A stretch of 64,000 bases of DNA from Pseudomonas cremoris (GCF_014230465.1 NZ_JAAXCY010000005.1:434001-498000), one strand, 5' to 3'. Numbered from the stretch's first letter, positions 16,965 through 27,768 are shown. Made by a program: numbers and translations. The notes: a model not told the origin generated them from the sequence alone.

Positions 16965-19187
16965 ATGCAATCCGTACCCGCTGTAACGTCACAGAGTTCT
17001 GATGACGCCGATTTAGATTTGATGATGTTGTTAGGCACGTTGCTGGACCATAAATGGTTGATCGGCGGGATCAGTATCGTCTGCATGGCCTTGGGCGTGG
17101 CGTATGTCGTTCTGACAGCGCCGGTGTACCAGGCGACTGCGTTGATCCAGGTCGAGCCGAAAAAAAACGACATGCTAGGTTTTTCGGACGTCGGCAGCCT
17201 GCTCGGGAAAGAGTCGCCAACGGTGACGGAAATTGAACTCATCCGTTCCAGGACCACCATTGGTACGGCGGTCGATAACCTGAACCTGGACCTTGAGGTC
17301 AGCCCAAAGCGCTTCCCGTTGATGGGTGACTTTATCGCCCGCCGGTTCAAGCCTGCCGAGCCTCACGCGGTGGCGGCCCCATGGCTGGGCATGGACAGTT
17401 ATGGGTGGGGTGGCGAGGCGCTGAAGTTCACTCACCTGCGCCTGCCCCCCGAGCTGATGGGCCAGGCGCTGACGTTGGTTGCAGGCACCGGCAACCACTT
17501 CACCCTGTTGGACCAGGACGCCAATCTCTTGCTCGAAGGGCAGGTGGGTCGGTATTACGAGAGCGGTGGCATCAAGCTCCAGATCGAAGCGCTCCAGGCC
17601 AACCCGGGCACACAATTCAGCGTGGTCCGTTCGTCACGCCTGAGCAGTATTTTGCGTTATCAAAAGCTGCTTGATGTGGCTGAGCGTGGCAAGGAGTCGG
17701 GGATTATCGGGTTGGCGCTGGAAAGCACGCGACCTGCCGACGCCATTCAGGTGCTCAATGAGGTGGCACGGATCTACGTGCGCCAAAACATTGATCGCAC
17801 TTCGGCGGAGGCCGCGCAAAGCCTGGCGTTCCTGAAGGATCAACTGCCTCAAGTGCGCAAGGATGTCGAGGCGGCGGAAGCGGCGCTGAACAAGTTTCAG
17901 ATCCGCAATAAAACCATCGACATCAGCCTGGAAGCCAAGGCGATCCTCGACCAGATCGTGGCGCTGGATGCGAGCATCTCCGAGCTGAAAATGCAGCAGG
18001 CGGAAATTGAGCGCAAATTCACGCCGCAGCACCCGGTGTACGGTGCGCTGCTCACGCAATTGGCCGAGCTGACCCAGCGGCAGGACGACTTGGCCAAGAA
18101 GGTCGAGAGCCTGCCGACCACCCAGCAAGAACTGCTGAGCCTGACCCGCGACCTTAAAGTCAGTACCGAGATCTACACCCAGTTGCTGAACAAGTACCAG
18201 GAGCTGGATGTGATGCGTGCCGGTACCGTGGGCAACGTGCGCTTGATCGACACTGCCGACGTAGACCTGCGCAACCCGGTCAAGCCGCAAAAGGCGCTGA
18301 TCGTTGTGATAGCCACGCTGTTGGGCGGTTTTTTTGCGGTCGCACTGGTGCTGTTTCGCAAGGCGCTCAACCGAGGCGTAAGCAACCCGCACGACTTGGA
18401 AAAGCTCGGTTTGCCCGTCTATGCGGCGATTCCATTCAGTACCCTGCAAAAGGCCTGGGACCTGCAATTCGAGCGCAACCGCAAGTCTGACGCAACCCAG
18501 TTGCTGGCCGTGAGCAACCCGACCGACCTGGCCGTTGAAGCGCTGCGCAGCCTGCGCACCAGCCTGCATTTCGCGATGCTGGAGGCGGGGAATAACCGCC
18601 TGATGATCTCAGGGCCGAGCCCTCAGGTCGGCAAGACGTTCGTCTCGGCGAACCTGGCGGCAGTGGTGGCCAATGCCGGTCAACGCGTGTTGCTGGTCGA
18701 CGTGGATATGCGCAAAGGTTACCTGCACAAAGTGTTCGGCGTGTCCTCAGACAATGGCCTCTCAGACCTGTTGAGCAAGCGCTGTGAATTGACGGCCGCG
18801 ATCAAACACACGGGCGTGGATAACCTTCATGTCATCACGCGTGGCCAGATACCGCCCAACCCCTCCGAATTGTTGATGCACGCCAACTTCACGGCGTTTC
18901 TTGAAGAGGCCAGCGCGCTGTACGACCTGGTGATCCTCGATACGCCGCCGTTCCTTGCTGTGACGGACGCCACCATTGTCGGTCGCCAATCCGGCACCAA
19001 CCTGATCGTGACTCGCTTCGAGCTCAACTCTGTTCGTGAGGTCGAGTTGACGATCCGTCGCTACCAGCAGAACGGCATCGAACTCAAAGGCGCGATTTTC
19101 AACGGCGTAGAAAAGCGCGCCTCGGCCAAATACGGCTACGGCGCCTACAGCTACTACCACTACGAATACAAGTCAGACCGCGTTTGA
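16965..19187 (+). CDS. wzc: Polysaccharide co-polymerase / tyrosine autokinase (Wzc)
   Basis: A 740-aa inner-membrane protein: cytoplasmic start, helix 1 (about 31-52), large periplasmic Wzz-type domain with coiled coil (about 290-400), helix 2 (about 444-464), and a C-terminal BY-kinase. Walker A is GPSPQVGKT (K557), Walker A' is [10 protein letters not shown] (D579), and Walker B is VILDTPP. The C-terminus carries the tyrosine cluster [14 protein letters not shown], the substrate of autophosphorylation. Both halves are in one chain, as in proteobacterial Wzc. It controls polymer length together with Wzy and docks to Wza. The partner phosphatase is immediately upstream and the Wza gene about 14 kb downstream. 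Confidence 0.95.
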   Translation: MQSVPAVTSQSSDDADLDLMMLLGTLLDHKWLIGGISIVCMALGVAYVVLTAPVYQATALIQVEPKKNDMLGFSDVGSLLGKESPTVTEIELIRSRTTIGTAVDNLNLDLEVSPKRFPLMGDFIARRFKPAEPHAVAAPWLGMDSYGWGGEALKFTHLRLPPELMGQALTLVAGTGNHFTLLDQDANLLLEGQVGRYYESGGIKLQIEALQANPGTQFSVVRSSRLSSILRYQKLLDVAERGKESGIIGLALESTRPADAIQVLNEVARIYVRQNIDRTSAEAAQSLAFLKDQLPQVRKDVEAAEAALNKFQIRNKTIDISLEAKAILDQIVALDASISELKMQQAEIERKFTPQHPVYGALLTQLAELTQRQDDLAKKVESLPTTQQELLSLTRDLKVSTEIYTQLLNKYQELDVMRAGTVGNVRLIDTADVDLRNPVKPQKALIVVIATLLGGFFAVALVLFRKALNRGVSNPHDLEKLGLPVYAAIPFSTLQKAWDLQFERNRKSDATQLLAVSNPTDLAVEALRSLRTSLHFAMLEAGNNRLMISGPSPQVGKTFVSANLAAVVANAGQRVLLVDVDMRKGYLHKVFGVSSDNGLSDLLSKRCELTAAIKHTGVDNLHVITRGQIPPNPSELLMHANFTAFLEEASALYDLVILDTPPFLAVTDATIVGRQSGTNLIVTRFELNSVREVELTIRRYQQNGIELKGAIFNGVEKRASAKYGYGAYSYYHYEYKSDRV

Positions 19188-19257
19188 TCGAGCGCTGCCG
19201 GCAATCGACGACACCGCAGCATCTTTACTACTGGCCGCAAGATCGAAGGGAAGCGTT

Positions 19258-20595
19258 ATGAAAGTGACAGTTTTTGGCATTGGTTATGTCGGCCTGGTCC
19301 AAGGCGCGGTATTGGCTGAAGTGGGCCACGACGTGCTCTGCGTCGATATCGATGCCCACAAGGTGGAGCGTCTCAACGAAGGCTTCATCCCGATTTACGA
19401 GCCAGGGCTTGAGGCGCTGGTCAGGGAAAACCACGCCGCCGGCCGGCTGGCCTTCACCACCGACGCGGTGGCCGGGGTCAAGCACGGTGAAGTGCAGTTC
19501 ATCGCGGTGGGTACGCCGCCGGACGAAGACGGCTCTGCCGACCTCAAGTACGTGTTGACCGTGGCACAAACGATTGGCCAGCACATGCAGGGCCCCTTGA
19601 CCATCATCGACAAGTCCACCGTGCCCGTCGGCACGGCGGACAAGGTCAGTGCGTGTGTCGCGGCAATCCTGCTGGAGCGTGGCCGTGACGACTTGCCCTT
19701 CGATGTCGTGTCCAACCCGGAGTTTCTCAAGGAAGGCTGTGCGGTGAATGACTGCATACGCCCCGACCGTATTGTGATCGGCACCTCCAGTCCGTATGCC
19801 GAGCAAGTGATGCGTGAACTGTATGCACCGTTCAATCGCAACCACGAAAAAATCATCGTGATGGATGTGCGCAGCGCGGAGTTGACCAAATACGCCGCCA
19901 ATTGCCTGCTCGCCACCAAGATCAGCTTCATGAACGAGATGGCCAACGTGGCCGAGAAGCTCGGTGCTGACATCGAGATGGTCCGCCAGGGCATCGGCTC
20001 CGATCCGCGCATCGGTTATCAGTTCTTGTACGCGGGCGTCGGTTACGGCGGCTCGTGTTTTCCAAAGGATGTCCAGGCGCTGATCCAGACCGCCGACAGC
20101 ATCGACTTCGATGCCGTACTGCTCAAGGCCGTAGAGCGGCGCAACCTGGAACAGAAAACTACGCTGTTCAGCAAGATTGCGCGGCGCTTCGACAATGACT
20201 TGGCGGGCAAGACCTTTGCACTCTGGGGGCTGAGCTTCAAACCCAACACGGACGATATGCGCGAAGCACCCAGTCGCGTGTTGATGGAAGCACTCTGGCG
20301 TGCCGGTGCGAAGGTGCAGGCGTACGACCCGGAAGCGATGGAGGAAACCCAACGCCTATACGGTGAGCGTGATGACCTGGCCCTGTGCGGCACCAAGGAG
20401 GCCTGCCTCAAGGGCGCGGATGCCTTGTTGATTGTCACGGAGTGGCAGGTGTTCAAGGCGCCGGACTTCAATGTCATCAAGCAGCAGCTGCGCCAGCCGG
20501 TGATCTTTGACGGACGCAACTTGTTCGATCCCGTCAGCGTGCAGAAGAAGGGCATTGAATACATTTCCATTGGTCGACCTCTCCTCACTGTATAG
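19258..20595 (+). CDS. ugd: UDP-glucose 6-dehydrogenase
   Basis: A 445-aa cytoplasmic enzyme that oxidises UDP-glucose to UDP-glucuronate with 2 NAD+. The N-terminal Rossmann motif is [10 protein letters not shown], and the catalytic cysteine is C267 in GGSCFPKD. The central and C-terminal UDP-binding domains are complete ([16 protein letters not shown]). Its presence predicts glucuronic acid in the polymer, as in colanic acid. It lies 70 bp after wzc and 8 bp before the flippase gene. Confidence 0.95.
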   Translation: MKVTVFGIGYVGLVQGAVLAEVGHDVLCVDIDAHKVERLNEGFIPIYEPGLEALVRENHAAGRLAFTTDAVAGVKHGEVQFIAVGTPPDEDGSADLKYVLTVAQTIGQHMQGPLTIIDKSTVPVGTADKVSACVAAILLERGRDDLPFDVVSNPEFLKEGCAVNDCIRPDRIVIGTSSPYAEQVMRELYAPFNRNHEKIIVMDVRSAELTKYAANCLLATKISFMNEMANVAEKLGADIEMVRQGIGSDPRIGYQFLYAGVGYGGSCFPKDVQALIQTADSIDFDAVLLKAVERRNLEQKTTLFSKIARRFDNDLAGKTFALWGLSFKPNTDDMREAPSRVLMEALWRAGAKVQAYDPEAMEETQRLYGERDDLALCGTKEACLKGADALLIVTEWQVFKAPDFNVIKQQLRQPVIFDGRNLFDPVSVQKKGIEYISIGRPLLTV

Positions 20596-20603
20596 GTCTT
20601 CCC

Positions 20604-21905
20604 ATGAGCGTTTTTAAGCGAGTCGTCAACGGCATAGGGGCCAATTCGTTCGGTCAGGTGGTGAACCTGCTGATTCAATTGGTGAGCGTGCCGGTATTGA
20701 TCGCCAGTTGGGGGTTTGGGGCCTACAGCGAGTGGGTAGTGCTGTCGGCGATTCCAACGTATCTGGCGTTATCAGACCTTGGCGTGACGACGGCCGCCTC
20801 CAGCAAGGTGGTGATCTGGCATGAACGCAAAAGGCTGCAGATCGCCACGGCGGTCTACAGCACCAGTTTTGCTTTCCTGGCGTTGGCGAGTGTGTGTGTC
20901 TTGCTGCTGGCCTTCGGGGCGCTGGCGTTTTTCGACCTGTTCAGCCTGCTTAACCTGAAGTCCATCCGCAGTGGCGATGGCGTGCTGGTGCTCTCGGCAC
21001 TGACGGCGTATTCGCTGCTGTGTCTGTTCACCAACATGATTTCGATACGGTATCGGGCGTTCAAGTCGTTGCCGCTGTCGTTCTTCATCATGAACGTGAT
21101 TCGCATGCTGGAGTGGTCGGCGGCATTGCTGTGCGCCTACTTCAGCCACAGCCTGGTGGCGACTGCGGTGACGTTGTTGACGGTGCGTGCTATCGGGCTT
21201 GTCGGTAAGAATCTGCTGGCCAATCGGTTGGGGATTAACCTGCGTTTCAACCCCTCGGCGATTGGCAAAAGGGCGTTCGTCACCTTGATCAAACCCTCGA
21301 TTGCTTCGCTCGCGTTTCCGATTGGACTGGCCCTGAACGTTCAGGGGTTGATCATTTTGTTATCGGTACTGCTGTCGCCGGCACATGCCGCGATTTTCAG
21401 TCTTTACCGGACCATCTCCAGGGTGCTGGTGCAGTTTTCGACCGTGGTGAATCAGTCGATCTGGCCGGAAATCTCCTATGCGTTTTCCATCGGTGACAAC
21501 CACCTGGTGCGCAAAATGATTCGTTATGCGCTGAAGTTTTCACTGCCCATCGCCAGCGTGATGGGGGTGTTCGTCGTGGTCTTCGGTGGGGTGATTTTTG
21601 ATGTGTGGTCAGGCAGGAAGGATGATTACTCCTCCAGCATCATGTTGGTGTTGATCATCGCGGCGCTGACCCATGTTGCATGGCAAGTGTACTGGGTGGC
21701 CTTGATGGCCACGGCTTCCTACGGGTCGTTCGCACGGGTGTTCATGCTGGTGTCGATGGCCAGCGCATTGGCGGTGGTGTGCCTGGCGCAAACCTTCGGC
21801 TTGCTCGGCGTGTGTTATGTGCTGGTGGCCACCGAGGTGGTGTTGTTTTGCTTTGCCAAACGCGGCTTTCATCGCCTGGACAGGAGGATGGCCCGTGTTG
21901 ATTAA
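20604..21905 (+). CDS. wzx: Polysaccharide repeat-unit flippase (Wzx-like)
   Basis: A 433-aa protein with about 12 hydrophobic segments of the MATE/Wzx superfamily. The N-terminus is typical (SFGQVVNLLIQLVSVPVLIASWG...YSEWVVLSAIPTYLALSDLG). It would move the undecaprenyl-pyrophosphate-linked repeat unit across the inner membrane for Wzy. It is embedded between ugd and an acyltransferase gene, whose start overlaps its last 11 bp. Confidence 0.9.
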   Translation: MSVFKRVVNGIGANSFGQVVNLLIQLVSVPVLIASWGFGAYSEWVVLSAIPTYLALSDLGVTTAASSKVVIWHERKRLQIATAVYSTSFAFLALASVCVLLLAFGALAFFDLFSLLNLKSIRSGDGVLVLSALTAYSLLCLFTNMISIRYRAFKSLPLSFFIMNVIRMLEWSAALLCAYFSHSLVATAVTLLTVRAIGLVGKNLLANRLGINLRFNPSAIGKRAFVTLIKPSIASLAFPIGLALNVQGLIILLSVLLSPAHAAIFSLYRTISRVLVQFSTVVNQSIWPEISYAFSIGDNHLVRKMIRYALKFSLPIASVMGVFVVVFGGVIFDVWSGRKDDYSSSIMLVLIIAALTHVAWQVYWVALMATASYGSFARVFMLVSMASALAVVCLAQTFGLLGVCYVLVATEVVLFCFAKRGFHRLDRRMARVD

Positions 21906-22488
21906 CTACCTGTTCCGGCATCGATTGAGGCTGGACCTGCTGAAAGTCGACGGGCTCAAGTACCTGGCCAAACGTTTCCTGCTGCTCGGCCGCCTGCTCA
22001 AGACCCATCGCCGCTTGCGCAAGCTGCGGCGCCGCGGCGCGACGATCAGCCCATTGGTGGTGATCGCAGACGTTGAGTTCGAGGGCGCAGTGAGCCGGTT
22101 CTCCATCGGCCACGGCAGCTTTATCGGCAAGCGCACGTCTATCCAGTTGCACGCCCACGTCAGCGTGGGTGCACACGTGGCCATCAACGAAGGCGTGAGG
22201 ATTCTGACGGGTAGCCATGGTGTGGATGACCCGGCATGGCGGCTGAAGGTCGCACCGGTATCCATTGGCGATTACGCCTGGATCGCCACCGACTCGATCA
22301 TCTTGCCGGGAGTGACCATTGGTGAAGGCGCCGTAGTTGGCGCGGGCAGTGTAGTAACCCGTGATGTGGAACGGTTCACGGTGGTGGCGGGTAACCCGGC
22401 GGTGGTGATAAGGCGACGTAACGCCGCGCAGTTCACCTATAGCCCGGTGCGATTGAGCGCCGTCGTCGAAGCATGGATGGGTAAATAA
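21895..22488 (+). CDS. Hexapeptide-repeat acyltransferase
   Basis: A 197-aa left-handed beta-helix acyltransferase. I place the start at GTG 21895, because AGGAGG at 21882-21887 is ideally spaced and the overlap with the flippase gene is short; reading further upstream gives poor sequence. Hexapeptide repeats run from about residue 55 to 160 (ISPLVVIADVEFEGAVS, TIGEGAVVGAGSVVTRDV), with the GNPAVVIRRR ending common to this family. It probably adds acetyl groups to a sugar of the repeat unit, using acetyl-CoA. Confidence 0.85.
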   Translation: MLINYLFRHRLRLDLLKVDGLKYLAKRFLLLGRLLKTHRRLRKLRRRGATISPLVVIADVEFEGAVSRFSIGHGSFIGKRTSIQLHAHVSVGAHVAINEGVRILTGSHGVDDPAWRLKVAPVSIGDYAWIATDSIILPGVTIGEGAVVGAGSVVTRDVERFTVVAGNPAVVIRRRNAAQFTYSPVRLSAVVEAWMGK

Positions 22489-22489
22489 G

Positions 22490-23722
22490 ATGATTTTGGT
22501 TTCCCACCCCGTTGGCAATCAGAACGTCCGGGCGTTGTTGCGCGCCTTGAATCAGCGGCAGTTGCTGCATTCGTTTCATACCTCGGTCGCCTTGCACCCG
22601 GACTCGTTGCTTTGCCGTTTGCCCCTGATCGGCAAAGAGTGCCAGCGGCGTACCTTTGACGGAATAGACGGTGCCTTGCTGCACAGCTATCCGCGCTTTG
22701 ACGTGCCACGCGTGCTCAGTGACAAGTTGAAGCTGTATCGGCTGACCCGGCGCAACACAGGGCTGTTCTGCCCGGAAAAAGTCTACAGCCATATTGATGA
22801 AGCCAGCGCCAGGTTCCTGCACAAGGCCAAGCGCAAGCCCAGTCAAGTGTATGGCTATGACGGCAAATGCAAGGGGCTGTTCGTCGCGGCAAAAGCCATG
22901 GGTGGCATTACCCTTAACTACGAGGCTGCATTCGGTTCGATCTCTTACGCCTGCATGATGCTCGATTACGAGAAAGAGGCGAACCCCGCCTGGCGCGCGA
23001 GCATTCCCAATATCAGCGCTGCCACCGTGCGCAAGCAGACGGCCGAACTGGCGCTGGCCGACAAAATCATCGTGGCCAGCTCGTTCGCCAAGCGCACGCT
23101 GGGCGATTACGGCATCGCCTCTGACAAGGTTGCCGTCACCCCCTACGGTGCGCCGGCACCGGCGGTTCGCCAGGTTGTGGAGGTGAGGGCGGGCGCGAGC
23201 CTGAAAGTGGTGTACGTCGGCGCGCTGACGCAGCAGAAGGGCATCTCGTACCTGTTTGAGGCATTGAACATCGCCTCAAGTGCTGTTGACCTGGATGTCA
23301 CCATCATCGGTGCGGATTACGCCAATGGGCGTAACCAGGTGCTGAACGCCGAACTGAAGAAGTACCGGTGGTTGAGCTCCGCTGCCCATAGCCAGGTCAT
23401 TCGCCATTTGCTTGAGGCGGATGTGCTGGTCCTGCCTTCGTTGGCCGAAGCGTTCGGCCTGGTCGTGGGGGAAGCGCTGTCGACAGGCACGGCGGTGATC
23501 GTCTCGCAAAACTGCGGTGCGGCCGACCTGGTGGTCAACGACTTCAACGGTTACGTGGTGCCAATCAGGTCTGCCGAAGCGATTGCCGCCCACCTGATTG
23601 ACCTGGGTACTGACAGCGACAAGCTGAGCGCGCTGAAGAACAACGCATTGCTGTCCGCCAATGGCACCACGTGGGATGCCTATGCCAAGGGGGTGCTGGA
23701 TGCAATCCTTGGCGATCGCTGA
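22490..23722 (+). CDS. Glycosyltransferase, GT4-like
   Basis: A 410-aa GT-B fold glycosyltransferase. The C-terminal half has the group 1 features VVYVGALTQQKGISYLFEAL, VLVLPSLAEAFGLVVGEALS (the EX7E-type motif) and an NGYVV stretch. The N-terminal acceptor domain is less typical. It should add one sugar to the lipid-linked repeat unit at the cytoplasmic face. The start is 1 bp after the acyltransferase stop, and the next gene overlaps its end by 23 bp, so it is within a tight operon. Confidence 0.87.
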   Translation: MILVSHPVGNQNVRALLRALNQRQLLHSFHTSVALHPDSLLCRLPLIGKECQRRTFDGIDGALLHSYPRFDVPRVLSDKLKLYRLTRRNTGLFCPEKVYSHIDEASARFLHKAKRKPSQVYGYDGKCKGLFVAAKAMGGITLNYEAAFGSISYACMMLDYEKEANPAWRASIPNISAATVRKQTAELALADKIIVASSFAKRTLGDYGIASDKVAVTPYGAPAPAVRQVVEVRAGASLKVVYVGALTQQKGISYLFEALNIASSAVDLDVTIIGADYANGRNQVLNAELKKYRWLSSAAHSQVIRHLLEADVLVLPSLAEAFGLVVGEALSTGTAVIVSQNCGAADLVVNDFNGYVVPIRSAEAIAAHLIDLGTDSDKLSALKNNALLSANGTTWDAYAKGVLDAILGDR

Positions 23723-25022
23723 ACGCCCCAGCCTGCATGAACGCTACCGACAGCGTGTGGTGAGTGCCTTCGTGCTCATCTACCTGTTCATTCTGTTTGA
23801 AGGGATCTTGCGCAAGTGGCTGCTTCCGGGCCTCAGCTCGGTCATCTACTTCATCAAGGACCCGATCGTCATTTACATCTACGGGTGTGCATTCAGGTTC
23901 GGCTTCTTCTCCAGGAACCTGCTTTCTGCGTACTTCATCGGGTTGCTGGTGGTGTTCTTTTTTGTGGTCGGCGCCTTTCTGTTGAGCAGCCCCGAAGGGT
24001 TTGTCATCTACGGCTATGGCGTGCGGAACTACCTGCTGTATTTCCCGTTGATATTCGTCGCCGGTAAAACCCTGCGTCGGGTGGATGTGTACCGTTTTGC
24101 CCGGATCACGCTGTTTGCCGCGATTCCGATCTGCGTGTTGGTGGTGCTGCAGTATTCCTCAGGGCCGGAAGCCTACGTCAACAAGGGCATCGGCGATGAC
24201 GACTTTATCTTCATGATCGCCGACGGCGTGGTGAGGCCCTACGGCACCTTTACCTTTACGGCGGGCCACGTGGTGTATGTGTCGGCCTGCTTTGCGTTCC
24301 TGGTTGCGGCGATCTTCGACAAGGCGCTGTTCCAGGCGGTGTTCGCCCGGCGTTTCCTGTTGTTTGGCGCGTCGGCGGTCTCGGTGGCGGTGATGTGCTT
24401 CTTGACCGGCTCCCGGTCAATTTATGCCTATGCCGCGATTGTCTTGCTGGCGGCCTTGATGGTGGCGTTGATCAAGAAGTCCCAGCGAAACCTGTTGGCG
24501 TTGTTCTTTCTGGTGACGGCGTTAGTGGTCAGCCTGTTGATTTTCATGTCCTCGGACAGCTACCAGATCCTCGTCGAGCGTAACCGCAGTGCCGTGGCCA
24601 GTGAGGGCTCGCCGGTGGCCAGGGCATTTTCGAGTTTGTATGCGTTTACCAAGGTGGTCGACGACGCGCCGCTGTGGGGGCATGGCATTGGTTCGGGCAC
24701 CAACGCGGCCTCGACGTTATTGCGCGCAGGGCGTGAGCAAGGCGCAGGTTTTTTATTGGCCGAGGACGAGTGGTCACGCATCGTTTTGGAAATGGGCCTT
24801 CCCATCGGGGGGCTATTTATCCTGTTTCGGGTCTTCGTGCTGGTCTGGTTATTCCTGAAATCCTACAGGGCGCTGGTCAGGCAAGGCACGGGGGTTCCGC
24901 TGCTGTTATGCGGCTTCCTCGCGCCGATTTTATTCAACGGGGTGATGACGATGCAGGGCACGTTCCTGGCATTCGGCGTGCTGTATGCCTGCCTGATTCT
25001 TGCTGCCTGCAAGAACACTTGA
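23700..25022 (+). CDS. wzy: Polysaccharide polymerase (Wzy-like, O-antigen polymerase/ligase fold)
   Basis: A 440-aa integral membrane protein with about ten or more hydrophobic segments and a large periplasmic loop near residues 300-370 (DDAPLWGHGIGSGTNAAS, then DEWSRIVLEMGLPIGG), the arrangement of Wzy_C/WaaL-type proteins. Sequence identity within this group is low, so the call relies on topology plus context: no other polymerase is present in a cluster that has Wzx and Wzc. The ATG at 23700 overlaps the previous gene by 23 bp. Confidence 0.8.
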   Translation: MQSLAIAERPSLHERYRQRVVSAFVLIYLFILFEGILRKWLLPGLSSVIYFIKDPIVIYIYGCAFRFGFFSRNLLSAYFIGLLVVFFFVVGAFLLSSPEGFVIYGYGVRNYLLYFPLIFVAGKTLRRVDVYRFARITLFAAIPICVLVVLQYSSGPEAYVNKGIGDDDFIFMIADGVVRPYGTFTFTAGHVVYVSACFAFLVAAIFDKALFQAVFARRFLLFGASAVSVAVMCFLTGSRSIYAYAAIVLLAALMVALIKKSQRNLLALFFLVTALVVSLLIFMSSDSYQILVERNRSAVASEGSPVARAFSSLYAFTKVVDDAPLWGHGIGSGTNAASTLLRAGREQGAGFLLAEDEWSRIVLEMGLPIGGLFILFRVFVLVWLFLKSYRALVRQGTGVPLLLCGFLAPILFNGVMTMQGTFLAFGVLYACLILAACKNT

Positions 25023-25034
25023 ATCAACTCACGT

Positions 25035-26198
25035 ATGAGCGGACGACAGCACTTGAAGTTACTAAGAATCATATCTTCGGTTAAACCGGAAAATGGCGGC
25101 CCGATCAACGCGGCCCGTGAAATTGACAAGGTGCTCTTTCAGCACGGGCATGTCATTGACGTGTTGACCCTGGATGAACGTTTTGCCATCGACTACCCCG
25201 GCACCGTTCACTTCATGGGCCCCAGCCTGTTTGGCTATGGGTTGAACCGCAACATCGGCAAGTGGCTTGAACAACATGCCAGGGACTACGACTTTTTCAT
25301 CATCAATGGCCTGTGGCAGTACCACGGGTTTGTCGCCCGGCAGGTCCTGCAAAAACTCGGTCGCCCATACATCGTTTATACCCACGGCATGCTCGACCCG
25401 TGGTTCAAGCATGAATACCCGCTCAAGCATCTTAAGAAGTGGTTGTACTGGCCGTGGGGTGAGTACCGGGTGTTGAGGGACGCCCAGCGCGTGGTGTTTA
25501 CCAGTGAAGAAGAGAAGCAGCGTGCCCGTGAGTCGTTCTGGCTGTACCGCGCCAACGAGACCGTCACCGCTTATGGCACTGCCAGCCCGCCGGTTGATGG
25601 GGCAGGGTTGGCCCAAGGCTTTCTTGACGATCACCCGGAGCTTAAGGGCAAGCGCGTGCTGCTGTTTCTGAGCCGAATCCATGAAAAAAAGGGTTGCGAC
25701 CATCTGCTGCAAGCCTTCGCCCAGGTCGCGGCACAAGACGAACGCTTGCACTTGGTGATGGCCGGCCCCGATCAAGGCGGCTGGGTGCAGGCCTTGCAAG
25801 CGCAGGCGCAACAGTTGGGGATTGCCCCGCGCGTGACGTGGCCGGGCATGTTGCAGGGCGCGGCAAAGTGGGGCGCGTTCTACGCCGCCGAAGTGTTTTG
25901 CCTGCCTTCTCATCAGGAAAACTTTGGCGTGGTCGTTGCCGAAGCGCTGGCCTGTGGCACGCCGGTGCTGATCAGCAACAAGGTCAATATCTGGCGTGAA
26001 ATCGAAGCCGATGCGGTGGGCTTTGTGAGCGACGACACCGTTGCTGGCGCTGCGTATAACCTGCAACGTTGGCTGCGCCTGGCACCACAGGACCACGCCG
26101 AGATGTCGGCGCGTGCCAAGGCCTGTTTTGCCGAGCGTTTCCATATCCAGCGCGGCGCCGAGCGCCTGCTGGAGATTGTGGGGGAGTGCCGCGCATGA
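25035..26198 (+). CDS. Glycosyltransferase, GT4 family
   Basis: A 387-aa GT-B enzyme. It has the N-terminal glycine-rich region PENGGPINAAREI, the donor-site segment VLLFLSRIHEKKGCDHLLQA, and the motif VFCLPSHQENFGVVVAEALA with the conserved glutamates. It resembles the WcaI/WcaL-type transferases of colanic-acid-like clusters, though donor and acceptor cannot be assigned. The stop overlaps the start of the WcaF-like gene (ATGA). Confidence 0.9.
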   Translation: MSGRQHLKLLRIISSVKPENGGPINAAREIDKVLFQHGHVIDVLTLDERFAIDYPGTVHFMGPSLFGYGLNRNIGKWLEQHARDYDFFIINGLWQYHGFVARQVLQKLGRPYIVYTHGMLDPWFKHEYPLKHLKKWLYWPWGEYRVLRDAQRVVFTSEEEKQRARESFWLYRANETVTAYGTASPPVDGAGLAQGFLDDHPELKGKRVLLFLSRIHEKKGCDHLLQAFAQVAAQDERLHLVMAGPDQGGWVQALQAQAQQLGIAPRVTWPGMLQGAAKWGAFYAAEVFCLPSHQENFGVVVAEALACGTPVLISNKVNIWREIEADAVGFVSDDTVAGAAYNLQRWLRLAPQDHAEMSARAKACFAERFHIQRGAERLLEIVGECRA

Positions 26199-26764
26199 TT
26201 CTTCAAGGCAACGACCCCCATCGCGCACCGTCTTTTTCCCTCGGCCACCGCGTGCGGCGGCAGGTGTGGAACATCGTGTATGTGCTGCTGTTTCGCACCA
26301 GTCCGCGCCCGTTCCATGGCTGGCGGGCATTTTTGCTGAGGGCGTTTGGCGCGCGCCTCGGCAAGGGTGTGCATGTGTATCCGGGGGCAAAGGTCTGGGC
26401 ACCCTGGAACCTGGAGTTGGGTGACCATGTTGGCATCGCCGACGGCACCACTATCTACAACATGGCGTTGATTCGCATTGGTCGCTACAGCGTGATTTCC
26501 CAAGGCGCGCATTTGTGCGGTGGGTCCCATGACTACAACAGCCAGAACTTCCAGCTGTACGCCAAGCCGATCGTGCTGGGCGAGCACGTCTGGGTCTGTG
26601 CCGAGGCCTTTATCACCTTGGGCGTGAGCATTGCCGACGGCGTGGTCGTGGGGGCCAGGGCGCTGGTGACGAAAAGCATCGCGCAACCCTGGACCGTGCA
26701 TGCCGGGCATCCGTCCAGGCACATCGGGCAGCGCACCCATCGTTCGCCGGAGCACGCCGCATGA
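26195..26764 (+). CDS. Putative colanic acid-type acetyltransferase (WcaF-like)
   Basis: A 189-aa hexapeptide-repeat acetyltransferase. The segment HRVRRQVWNIVYVLLFRTSPRPFHGWRAFLLRAFGA upstream of the beta-helix matches the layout of WcaF proteins. Repeats follow (KGVHVYPGAKVWAPWNLELGDH), with the catalytic-type histidine in GGSHDY. The ATG at 26195 forms an ATGA overlap with the preceding glycosyltransferase; longer upstream reading is an artefact of the overlapping frame. It is the second acyltransferase of the cluster. Confidence 0.87.
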   Translation: MILQGNDPHRAPSFSLGHRVRRQVWNIVYVLLFRTSPRPFHGWRAFLLRAFGARLGKGVHVYPGAKVWAPWNLELGDHVGIADGTTIYNMALIRIGRYSVISQGAHLCGGSHDYNSQNFQLYAKPIVLGEHVWVCAEAFITLGVSIADGVVVGARALVTKSIAQPWTVHAGHPSRHIGQRTHRSPEHAA

Positions 26765-27699
26765 TCACGCCGCCCACCATCACCGTCATCATCCTCACCT
26801 ACAACGAAAGCCTGCACATCGCCCGGGCCATCGAGTCGGTGCGCGCGTTCAGCGATGAAGTGCTGGTCGTCGATTCGTTCTCCACCGACGCCACCTGCGA
26901 CATCGCCCGCCGCCACGGCGCGCTGGTGGTGCAGCACGCGTTCGTCAACCAGGCCAAGCAGTTCCAGTGGGCATTGGACCATTTGCCGATCACCGGTAAC
27001 TGGACCTTGCGCCTGGATGCCGACGAGGTCATCGAGGCCGATCTCGCTGCCGAGATCAAGGCTCGGCTGCCGACGCTGGACCGTGGGATCACCGGCATCA
27101 ATTTCAAGCGCAAGCATATCTTCATGGGGCGCTGGGTACGCCATGGCGGTCGCTATCCGTTGAAGATGCTGCGGTTGTGGCGCACCGGCCTGGGGCGCAT
27201 GGAGGACCGCTGGATGGACGAGCACATCTCGGTGGCCGAGGGCCGCACGATTACCCTGGAAGGTGGGTTTGCCGACCATAACCTGCATGACCTGACGTTC
27301 TTCACCCACAAGCACAACCAGTACGCCACCCGCGAAGCGATCGAAGTGCTCAACGCGCGCTTGGGGTTGTTTGCGATCCGCGACGAGTTGCATACCGGGC
27401 AGAGTTCGTTCCAGGCCAGGACCAAGCGCCTGATCAAGAACCGCGTGTACAACCGTGTGCCGTTCACCCTGAGTTCCACGGCGTACTTCCTGTGGCGCTA
27501 CCTCTTCCAACTGGGGTTTCTCGATGGCCGCAGCGGCCTGGTCTATCACCTGCTCCAGGGCTACTGGTACCGCTTTCTGGTGGGCGCAAAAGTGCTCGAA
27601 CTGGAAACCGCGATTGCTCACTTAAACGATAAGGACGCCATTGTCCGGGAACTTTCAAAGTTGACCGGCCATAACTTGAATCTGCCCACACAGAAGTAA
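26761..27699 (+). CDS. Glycosyltransferase family 2 (WaaE/KdtX-like)
   Basis: A 312-aa GT-A enzyme. TVIILTYNESLHIARAIESV at the N-terminus and LDADEVIEADL (DXD-type metal site) mark family GT2; KRKHIFMGRWVRHGGRYP and the C-terminal hydrophobic stretch recall the WaaE/KdtX subgroup. Starts at an ATGA overlap with the WcaF-like gene. A short inverted repeat follows it, before gmd, so this may end the first block of the operon. Confidence 0.9.
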   Translation: MITPPTITVIILTYNESLHIARAIESVRAFSDEVLVVDSFSTDATCDIARRHGALVVQHAFVNQAKQFQWALDHLPITGNWTLRLDADEVIEADLAAEIKARLPTLDRGITGINFKRKHIFMGRWVRHGGRYPLKMLRLWRTGLGRMEDRWMDEHISVAEGRTITLEGGFADHNLHDLTFFTHKHNQYATREAIEVLNARLGLFAIRDELHTGQSSFQARTKRLIKNRVYNRVPFTLSSTAYFLWRYLFQLGFLDGRSGLVYHLLQGYWYRFLVGAKVLELETAIAHLNDKDAIVRELSKLTGHNLNLPTQK

Positions 27700-27716
27700 C
27701 TGACCGTTTTTAACAA

Positions 27717-27734
27717 ACACCCAAGTTTGGGTGT
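27717..27734. terminator. Short palindrome before gmd
   Basis: ACACCCAA and TTGGGTGT, 8 bp each, two bases apart, 17 bp after the glycosyltransferase stop. No T-run follows. It may be a weak transcript end, a pause site or an operator. Confidence 0.3.
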
Positions 27735-27768
27735 CGGCCTTCGCTCGCCTATCAATTGGGAGACAGAC